The position numbers and the translations under genes are program-made. A DNA stretch of 5,854 nt from assembly GCA_028717325.1 (NCBI GenBank), contig JAQUOB010000089.1:1-5854 (forward strand). Direction: 5' to 3'. The stretch is from Candidatus Margulisiibacteriota bacterium (GTDB taxonomy: Bacteria > Margulisbacteria > WOR-1 > O2-12-FULL-45-9 > XYB2-FULL-48-7). This document shows positions 1 to 5,854 of this stretch, piece by piece. The notes under the pieces were generated by a model. That model was not told the origin of the DNA. It saw only the letters and a program-made list of their open reading frames with translations, and made no database searches. Each line of letters starts with the position of its first letter. The stretch's first letter is position 1.

Positions 1-3000
1 TTGGCCGGACTCCCGCTTATTTTGAGGTCCGGGCCGCCGCCGTCAACGGCGCTCTCGACCTGCGCAAAAAAGACCGGGTCAAATTTTCTGTCTCCGGCAA
101 GATCCCGGAATTTGTCAAAGCGCAGGGTTTTCTCGACCTGCCGACGAACAAATATGAGCTCAACGTTTCCGCGCAGAAGCTCCCCTTCGAAAAATGGGCG
201 AATTACACGCTGCCCCTGCCCGGCTTCCGGGCCGTCGGCGGGACGGCCGACGTCTCCTTGCGCGTTTCTCCGCCCAAAACCAGCAACTGGGCCGCCGCGC
301 TCGTCGGGCGGCTGACATTTTATGCCGCCGCGGCCGATTTCCAGAATTATAAATTGAACGGCATTGCCGGCGACCTCTTTATTGACGACGAAAATCTGGC
401 CCTGAAAAATTTGACGGGCCGGTTGAACGGTGTGCCGCTGGCGCTTAACGGCCGTCTACATGAGGGTCTTCTGTCGGTTGAAGTCGTCAGTCAACCCCTT
501 TACAAGGGCCGGTTAGCCGGACACCTTGAACTTAACTTGGCCCAGGGACCGCAATTAAAACTCAAAGCGGACTTTTCGAGGTTCGATCTGGCCGCTCTGG
601 CCCAAAACACGCCGGGCATCGAAGGCAAAGCCGACGGCACGCTTGAGCTGACGGGATCGGTTGATGACTTGGCAGGAAAGCTTGCGGCTCAACTATCGCC
701 AGGGCTGGTTTTTGGCCAACAGATGGACAATGTTTCTGCTTCATTTAAAATAAAAAACCGCGTTTTCTGGCTTGATAATTTTACCGCGACTTCCGGCAAC
801 GCCGCCTTTCGGGCCAGCGGCAAAGTCACTCCCGACCTGACCTTTGATCTGGCGGCGGAAGCTTTCGGTCTGCGGCTGGCCGGGCAGAGCGTCTTCGGTA
901 AAATGGGAGCGGTATTAAATAAGTTCAAAGGCCGGACCGCCTGGAAACTCGATAAGGACTTTTTGGCCCAGCCGCTTAAAAACCTAACCGCCTCCGGCGA
1001 GGTCTCTCTCTCCGACGGCCGGATCGGCGAACAACAGTTTGACGAAGCCAGCGGCGGGCTCTCGATCGGCAACGGCCGGATCGAAGTTGCCGATGCGCTG
1101 ATCAAAAAAAATAGGTCGCTGGTGCGCCTGGGCGGCGTGACCGGCGTGGGCACACCCACTAAACTCCTTATTGCCGGCAATAAGATCGATCTGGCCGATG
1201 TCAAACTGCTGAATTTTTTCCTGCCGGCGGAAGCCCGAAATCCAACCGGTTCGGCCTCCTTTGAGATCGAGGTCACCGGTGAACTTTCTAAAGAAACCAG
1301 GTTTAATTCATTTGACCCTCTGCTCGACCTGACCGTTGACGGTCATTTGCAAATCGTGAGCACGGAGGTTGACAATATCCTCATCTCTGACGCGCTCCTA
1401 AGGTTCTTCTGGCATGAACGCTCGCTTAAATTATCCGATTCGCGGATCAATCTGCCTAATTCGCGCATCAGCCTGGACTTTGTTTACGGCCGGGACGGCA
1501 GCCTGACCGGTTCTCTGGCAGGCACCGCCAACCTCGGCGCTTACCAATCGTTAACATCCCGATACGGGAAGATCAGCGGGCTGGCCGGCCTCGCGATCAG
1601 TTTAAGCGGCTCCCTGGAAAGCCCGCAGATCGCGGCAACTTTCTGGCTCAGTAAATTCGGATTCAATGAGATCTACTTTGACGACATCTCAGGCAGCTTG
1701 TCTTATCGGGAAAATAAAATATCAGTGCTCAAGCCAATAATCTTTAAAAACGGTTCCGATCGTTTTTCATTGGCCGGCGACCTGGCTGTTGATCCGGACC
1801 GACCGGAAGAAAGCGTCCTTGGGCTCGACTTTAAGATCCTTCAGGCCGACCTGGCTTCAAGTTATCGGCTGTTATATAAAATACAAGGGGAGATTACCAG
1901 GCGTTTCTTTGCTTCGAAGCAGGCCCAGCCGTTCAGTGCGATCAATCTCGCCGCCTTTAAACTGCCGGATCCCTCCGCTTTTGATGGGGAGGACAAATTT
2001 CAATTATATCTCGGAGACAGCAAGAAACCTTATTATCTGGCCGCCTGGAAAAATGTCTGGCAGCAAGCCAAGAAGACCCAAGCCGCCGCACCTGAAGAGA
2101 GCATGGGCGGGACAATGACCGCCGAAGTTACTTTGGCCGGCAAAGTCAGCGATTTGACCGGCCGGCTGTCCGGCCGGCTTAGCCGGGGCTTTTTCCGGGA
2201 CTATCATTTCGATTTGTTTGACACCAGGGTGAGCCTAAAGGACCAGGACATCAAGATCGAAAAAGCCGACCTGAAGAAGGACAGCGGTTCGATCTCCGCC
2301 CGCGGCGATTATAATTTGAAGGGCGGCTTGCGCCTAAGTCTCGTCGCCAATAGCCTGCCGCTCGATATCATGAAGATCGCTTTCCCGGGCAAGGAATTCA
2401 AGGGGGCCTTCAATATGAACGCCGGGCTGGACGGCCCCCTGCAAAACCTGCGGGTCGCGCTGACTGCCGAGGCCAAAAATATTTCAATGGCCGGCATTGA
2501 TATTGATGAAGCGGTGATCACGGCCACGAAGAAGGACGACCACATTTATCTTAATGAACTTTCCCTGCTGCAGGGAGATTTGTTGTCAACCGCCTCTGGC
2601 TCGGTCCTGCTTTCACACCCCGGCCTGATCAGCCTGGAAGCCGATCTGAAGGGGAACACCGTTGGCTTGATGAACCTGTTTACCGACCAGGTAAAATGGA
2701 AGAACGGCGACTCTAATCTTTCCGCAAAAGTCACGGGCACGCTCGATGATCCAAAGATCGATGGAACTATTTCGGTCCGTAACGGGACTATATATATAAA
2801 GGCGCTCGAATCGGACTTGCGCAATCTTTCCGGCACGGCTGAGATCGAGAGCAACATAATGACAATCTCCGCGCTGACCGGCACTTGGACCGGCAAAAGG
2901 ACCAATGATATTCCCAACCCGGTCGGGCTGGCCGGCAGCCTGGATCTTAGCAACGCTCTGGCGGAAAAAGGTTCGATCGATTTAAACCTTATCTTTTCTC

Positions 3001-4208
3001 CGACGCGGGTTTATGCTTTCTTCCCAAACTTGTACGTCGGCGTGCTTGATATCAAGGAGCTTTCGCTTCAGGGCCCGCTCAGCTTTGACTTGAGCGACGC
3101 CCCGCTACTGAAGGGCAAGGTCGGGGTTAACAACGCGGTCGTCACCATTTCGCAGCCATCGGGCGGCGGGCAGCCGTTCCCGCTGCGCTTAGCGCTCGAA
3201 ATCGATCTGTCGAAAAATGTTTATGCCGTCATGGGCGATATCGCGACCTTGAACTTAAGCAATATCCTGATGAATCTCGAAATAAACGGCGGGCTCAATA
3301 TTTCCGGCAACCTTGCCTCGCCCGACCTGCTGGGCAAGATCGCCATTAAAAGGGGAACGGTCAATATCTTTAACCAGGAATTTTCACTGCTCACTTCAGA
3401 AATGCGAAAAAAATATTCCACTTACGGCTCGGCGATCGCGGAGGAGAATACGGCTGCTTTTAAGGGCGAAGGGGCCATGCCGGACATCGATGTCACGGCT
3501 AGTATAGACGTGGATAACCAGGAAAAAGACGCCAGCGGTAAATATGTCAAGAAGACGGTCAATATCCTGGCTCATTTAAGGGGCACCATCGGCGTCAAAG
3601 AAGAGGAGCGCGGTTTAAAGATCTCTCTCTCCGGGTTCTTAGAAGACAAGACAAAATCACCTTCTGAATTTATGCCGGCCGCCTACTCCGAGCAGGACCT
3701 GAAAGTCATGCTGCTGCCTGACTTTATCAAATCTCTCGCCGGGGTCAACCAGCCCGGAGGGACCGGCCAGGCGGTCGAGACAAACGCTGTCATCGCCGAT
3801 TACTTGAGCAGCCGGGTCCAAAGCCTGCTGTTCCGAAGCCTGGAGCGCGAAGCGGAACAGCGCCTCGGGCTTGAGAGCCTGACGCTGGCCTACAATCTAG
3901 GCCCCAAGATCGGCGAGGCGATGGGAGTAAAAGATATCAAAGGATTAGATCAGGCCAAGCCGGCCTGGAGCGTCGGGTTCGTTAAAGGCTTTTTCGACCG
4001 GCTTTATATCAATGTCCGCTATGCCCAGGGCTCGGACCAGGCGGCCAATACCACTACCACTGTCAGCCAGACCATTTTCAACTATGAATTAACCTATAAA
4101 TTAACCCCGATTTGGTCTATAATATATTATCGGGAACCGTCAAGCTTGTCGCAACCGACAACCGGCTATCAAAAGATCACTCTGGCAGCCGGCTTTTCTT
4201 TATGGTGA
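1..4208 (+). CDS. tamB: TamB-like translocation/assembly module protein (DUF490 family), 5' truncated
   Basis: The frame is open from base 3 (first complete codon) to the TGA at 4206-4208, giving at least 1401 residues; numbering here starts at that codon. A TTG at 258 is in frame but is an internal Leu, because the same repeat-type sequence continues upstream of it. The start codon and N-terminal membrane anchor lie outside the window. The protein is a long series of short alternating beta strands with recurring G-x-hydrophobic-G-x-L-x-x-P motifs, for example around residues 212-225 (TLELTGSVDDLAG), 527-541, 703-720, 803-813, 905-932 and 1097-1122. This is the pattern of AsmA/TamB-type grooved beta proteins. 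The C-terminal part (about 1095-1401) looks like the DUF490/TamB domain: SGNLASPDLLGKI, then GEGAMPDIDV (1155-1164), then DLKVMLLPDF (1232-1241). Family knowledge: TamB spans the periplasm and acts with an Omp85 protein in outer-membrane protein insertion, and possibly in lipid transport. It exceeds E. coli TamB (about 1260 residues) even though truncated. The Omp85 gene follows after 12 bases. Family assignment is firm; the exact function is inferred. Confidence 0.9.
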   Translation, partial: GRTPAYFEVRAAAVNGALDLRKKDRVKFSVSGKIPEFVKAQGFLDLPTNKYELNVSAQKLPFEKWANYTLPLPGFRAVGGTADVSLRVSPPKTSNWAAALVGRLTFYAAAADFQNYKLNGIAGDLFIDDENLALKNLTGRLNGVPLALNGRLHEGLLSVEVVSQPLYKGRLAGHLELNLAQGPQLKLKADFSRFDLAALAQNTPGIEGKADGTLELTGSVDDLAGKLAAQLSPGLVFGQQMDNVSASFKIKNRVFWLDNFTATSGNAAFRASGKVTPDLTFDLAAEAFGLRLAGQSVFGKMGAVLNKFKGRTAWKLDKDFLAQPLKNLTASGEVSLSDGRIGEQQFDEASGGLSIGNGRIEVADALIKKNRSLVRLGGVTGVGTPTKLLIAGNKIDLADVKLLNFFLPAEARNPTGSASFEIEVTGELSKETRFNSFDPLLDLTVDGHLQIVSTEVDNILISDALLRFFWHERSLKLSDSRINLPNSRISLDFVYGRDGSLTGSLAGTANLGAYQSLTSRYGKISGLAGLAISLSGSLESPQIAATFWLSKFGFNEIYFDDISGSLSYRENKISVLKPIIFKNGSDRFSLAGDLAVDPDRPEESVLGLDFKILQADLASSYRLLYKIQGEITRRFFASKQAQPFSAINLAAFKLPDPSAFDGEDKFQLYLGDSKKPYYLAAWKNVWQQAKKTQAAAPEESMGGTMTAEVTLAGKVSDLTGRLSGRLSRGFFRDYHFDLFDTRVSLKDQDIKIEKADLKKDSGSISARGDYNLKGGLRLSLVANSLPLDIMKIAFPGKEFKGAFNMNAGLDGPLQNLRVALTAEAKNISMAGIDIDEAVITATKKDDHIYLNELSLLQGDLLSTASGSVLLSHPGLISLEADLKGNTVGLMNLFTDQVKWKNGDSNLSAKVTGTLDDPKIDGTISVRNGTIYIKALESDLRNLSGTAEIESNIMTISALTGTWTGKRTNDIPNPVGLAGSLDLSNALAEKGSIDLNLIFSPTRVYAFFPNLYVGVLDIKELSLQGPLSFDLSDAPLLKGKVGVNNAVVTISQPSGGGQPFPLRLALEIDLSKNVYAVMGDIATLNLSNILMNLEINGGLNISGNLASPDLLGKIAIKRGTVNIFNQEFSLLTSEMRKKYSTYGSAIAEENTAAFKGEGAMPDIDVTASIDVDNQEKDASGKYVKKTVNILAHLRGTIGVKEEERGLKISLSGFLEDKTKSPSEFMPAAYSEQDLKVMLLPDFIKSLAGVNQPGGTGQAVETNAVIADYLSSRVQSLLFRSLEREAEQRLGLESLTLAYNLGPKIGEAMGVKDIKGLDQAKPAWSVGFVKGFFDRLYINVRYAQGSDQAANTTTTVSQTIFNYELTYKLTPIWSIIYYREPSSLSQPTTGYQKITLAAGFSLW
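2158..2179. repeat. 10-base direct repeat that also forms a perfect 8-bp GC hairpin inside tamB
   Basis: The word CCGGCCGGCT occurs at 2158-2167 and again at 2170-2179, offset by 12 bases (four codons), and encodes the tandem peptide GRLSGRLS (residues 720-727). Because CCGGCCGG is its own reverse complement, 2158-2165 and 2170-2177 can pair as an all-GC 8-bp stem with the 4-base loop CTGT. It lies wholly in the coding frame, which continues uninterrupted. A small tandem duplication of four codons is the simplest origin. A regulatory role is not shown. Confidence 0.6.
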
Positions 4209-4215
4209 GAAAGGG
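4207..4215 (+). promoter_or_regulatory. Ribosome binding site of bamA
   Basis: The purine run GAGAAAGGG begins within the tamB TGA stop codon, and its AAGGG core (4211-4215) ends 5 bases before the bamA ATG at 4221. This supports the ATG as the start, along with the signal peptide that begins there. Because the site touches the tamB stop codon, ribosomes finishing tamB would end next to it, so translational coupling is plausible. The coupling is inference. Confidence 0.65.
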
Positions 4216-4220
4216 TTGAA

Positions 4221-5854
4221 ATGAAAAAAATCCAATTTGCCTTATTAGGTCTGATCTGTCTTTTCGGCCTGCTTTTCGCCGGGACGGCCTTGGGGGCAAC
4301 AGCCGAGGTCAAGGTCGCTTCGACCATAACCGCCCTAGAGATCCACGGCAACAAAGCGGTGCCGACCAAAGAGATCATGAACGCGGTCTTTGCGCGCGTG
4401 GGAGACACTCTCTACGAAGAGAAGCTGAAGGGCGATCTCAAGGCGATCTACGCCCTCGGTTATTTTTCGGACGTTACTCCGTCGTTTGAGGCGTACAAAA
4501 GCGGCACCCGGGTGATCTTCAATGTCGTGGAGAACCCCAGGATCGAAGATATCGTCTTTGAGGGCGTCACCGTTTATTCGAAGGCGGACCTGCTCTCCAC
4601 TCTCGAAGCGAAAAAAGGCGACCTGCTCAACTTCCAAAAAATGCAGGATGACATCGAAAAGTTGAACGCCAAATACAAAAAAGACGGCTACATGCTGGCC
4701 CGGGTCGCCGACGTCGAGACCGACAAAAAGACCGGCATCCTCCATTTCAAGGTCATTGAGGGCCGGGTCGAATCGATCTTACTCGACGGCAACGAAAACA
4801 CCAAAGATTACGTGATCCTGCGGGAGCTCAAGACCAAGCCCGGGTCGGTACTCAATGAAGATGTCCTGAAAAAGGACCTGCGCCGCGTCTTTAATCTCGG
4901 CTTTTTCTCCGAAGTCACGCCGAACTTCGAAGCCGGCAGTTCTAAAGAAACCGTCGCCCTCCAGCTCAAGATCAAGGAAACCCGCTCCTCGACCGTTAAT
5001 TTCGGCGGCGGCTACGGCGAGCGCGAGGGCTGGTTCGGCTTTGTCGATCTCTCGATCAATAACCTGATGGGAACGGCCCAGGGCCTGCTTATCCGCGGCC
5101 AATCCGGCCAGCAATTTTCTACCTACCAGTTCAGATACACTAATCCCTGGTTCGTTCCGGAAAAATACGGCGACCACACCTCGCTGACCTTCCGGCGCTG
5201 GCTGACGATCGGCCGCGATATTTTACTCACCACCCAGGACGGCGTCTATAACGGCTTTGATATTTCCGTCAGCAAACCCTTAAGGGATTATTACAGTATC
5301 ACCTGGACGCTGGGCAGTGAGAACGTCAGCCCCTACGGCACGTCGGTCTTTGACGCATACCGCTCCGACACGATCGGCGTCGGTTTCTCCTACGACACGC
5401 GCGATTTCTGGCTGAACCCGAAGGAGGGCCGGTTCTACACGGTCGACCTGAAAGAGGGTTTTAAGACCTCAAGCATCACGACCTCGTTCACCAAGGTCGG
5501 CTGGGACCTCAACCATTTCTATCCGGTGATTGAGAACCAGGTCCTGGCTCTGCACGCCGGAGCGGGTGTCGGCGTGGGCGACGTGCCGGTCGGCGACCTG
5601 TACTGGGCGGGCGGGCCGAACACGGTTCGGGGTTATTATCCGACCGAAGCCAAGACCGGCAAGCGAAAAATAATTTTTAACATCGAATACCGGCTGAATT
5701 TTTCCGATCTCTTCCAGGGTGTCTTTTTCTATGACTGGGGCGGCGCCTGGAGCACCCGCGCGCCCAACTCAAGCGATTTCATCTCCGGCTGGGGCCCCGG
5801 GGTGCGCATCAATACGCCGCTCGGCCCGATCCGCCTCGACTATGGCGTGCCGGG
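4221..5854 (+). CDS. bamA: BamA/Omp85-family outer-membrane protein assembly factor with three POTRA domains, 3' truncated
   Basis: Starts at ATG 4221, preceded by a purine-rich ribosome binding site, and stays open to the window end (544 full codons). Residues 1-28 are a Sec signal peptide: MKK, a hydrophobic core (about 4-20), then a likely cleavage site after ALG (25) or ATA (28). Three POTRA domains follow at about 36-106, 107-181 and 182-255. POTRA1 and POTRA3 each contain the typical LGYF/LGFF segment (79-82, 226-229). The beta barrel begins near 256 (VNFGGGYGEREGW) and carries family landmarks: YTNPWF (306-311), YDTRDFWLNPKEG (391-403), the loop-6 motif VRGYY with Arg470, YDWGGAW (504-510), and GPIRLDYG (535-542), which lies close to the C-terminus. 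Only the last strand or so should be missing. Known role: Omp85 barrels fold and insert outer-membrane beta-barrel proteins, with POTRA domains receiving clients in the periplasm. Three POTRAs rather than five means TamA is a possible alternative name. The general barrel motifs and the lineage-neutral context favour BamA, but the distinction is not certain. Confidence 0.93.
   Translation, partial: MKKIQFALLGLICLFGLLFAGTALGATAEVKVASTITALEIHGNKAVPTKEIMNAVFARVGDTLYEEKLKGDLKAIYALGYFSDVTPSFEAYKSGTRVIFNVVENPRIEDIVFEGVTVYSKADLLSTLEAKKGDLLNFQKMQDDIEKLNAKYKKDGYMLARVADVETDKKTGILHFKVIEGRVESILLDGNENTKDYVILRELKTKPGSVLNEDVLKKDLRRVFNLGFFSEVTPNFEAGSSKETVALQLKIKETRSSTVNFGGGYGEREGWFGFVDLSINNLMGTAQGLLIRGQSGQQFSTYQFRYTNPWFVPEKYGDHTSLTFRRWLTIGRDILLTTQDGVYNGFDISVSKPLRDYYSITWTLGSENVSPYGTSVFDAYRSDTIGVGFSYDTRDFWLNPKEGRFYTVDLKEGFKTSSITTSFTKVGWDLNHFYPVIENQVLALHAGAGVGVGDVPVGDLYWAGGPNTVRGYYPTEAKTGKRKIIFNIEYRLNFSDLFQGVFFYDWGGAWSTRAPNSSDFISGWGPGVRINTPLGPIRLDYGVP

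Noticed and set aside
258..260. TTG as the start codon of the TamB-like protein
   Set aside because: The same frame is open back to base 3 and encodes coherent TamB-type beta-strand sequence (for example FSVSGKIPEFVKAQGFLDL). There is no convincing ribosome binding site before this TTG, so it is an internal Leu codon of a gene that starts before the window.
1..315. Open frame in frame 1 at the window start
   Set aside because: It overlaps the tamB frame, and its translation is Pro/Ser/Arg-rich with no domain. The tamB frame explains the same bases better.
1146..1159. Inverted repeat GTGGG-CACA-CCCAC in tamB
   Set aside because: A 5-bp stem is too short to support a function and lies within coding sequence.
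689..1276. 195-codon open frame on the minus strand, and shorter ones elsewhere opposite tamB
   Set aside because: Antisense shadows of the tamB frame: Ser/Pro/Arg-rich, low-complexity translations without family features.
2562..2576. Short inverted repeat TCCCTG-CTG-CAGGGA in tamB
   Set aside because: Only 6 bp with a 3-base loop and no T run, inside a conserved-looking coding strand; expected by chance in a sequence this long.
2787..2800. TATATATATAAA run resembling a promoter element
   Set aside because: It encodes the strand TIYIKA within a typical TamB repeat, has no -35 partner, and no gene starts downstream of it for over a kilobase.
4254..4259. Cys13 in the BamA signal peptide as a possible lipobox
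   Set aside because: The residues before it (GLI) do not fit the lipobox, where small residues precede Cys. The hydrophobic core continues past it to a normal Ala-X-Ala/Gly cleavage region, so this is a standard Sec signal.
4335..5177. Two long open frames on the minus strand (4335-4745 and 4779-5177)
   Set aside because: Both lie entirely opposite the POTRA and early-barrel coding region of bamA, whose forward frame has clear family motifs. Their composition mirrors the forward codon bias, and they have no recognisable domains.

Overview
The window holds two same-strand, closely packed genes of the outer-membrane assembly machinery of a double-membrane (diderm) bacterium. Both are cut by the window edges. 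Bases 1-4208 are the 3' part of a very large tamB-like gene, with no start codon in the window. Bases 4221-5854 are a bamA/Omp85-type gene complete from its start codon but lacking its last few tens of codons. Only 12 bases separate the tamB stop from the bamA start, and that gap includes part of the bamA ribosome binding site, so the two are almost certainly co-transcribed.

TamB-family proteins are long inner-membrane-anchored, periplasm-spanning beta proteins, and Omp85/BamA proteins are outer-membrane barrels with periplasmic POTRA domains. They are known or proposed partners in outer-membrane biogenesis: TamA-TamB in Proteobacteria, BamA-TamB in other diderms. Here the partner encoded next to TamB has three recognisable POTRA domains and the full set of Omp85 barrel motifs.

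Neither gene points to a particular phylum. The unusually long TamB, the three-POTRA BamA and the direct tamB-bamA order fit a non-proteobacterial diderm lineage, for example one in or near the Cyanobacteria, Margulisbacteria, Negativicutes or other candidate phyla. That is inference, not something the sequence proves.

There is no gene-free stretch longer than 12 bases. I saw no RNA genes, mobile elements, CRISPR arrays or terminators. I did not find an undescribed system. The points worth a second look are details within these two genes: a non-repeat insert in TamB, a barrel-like aromatic C-terminal tail on TamB, similarity between POTRA1 and POTRA3 of BamA, a perfect GC hairpin inside tamB, and a TATAAT island shortly before bamA.
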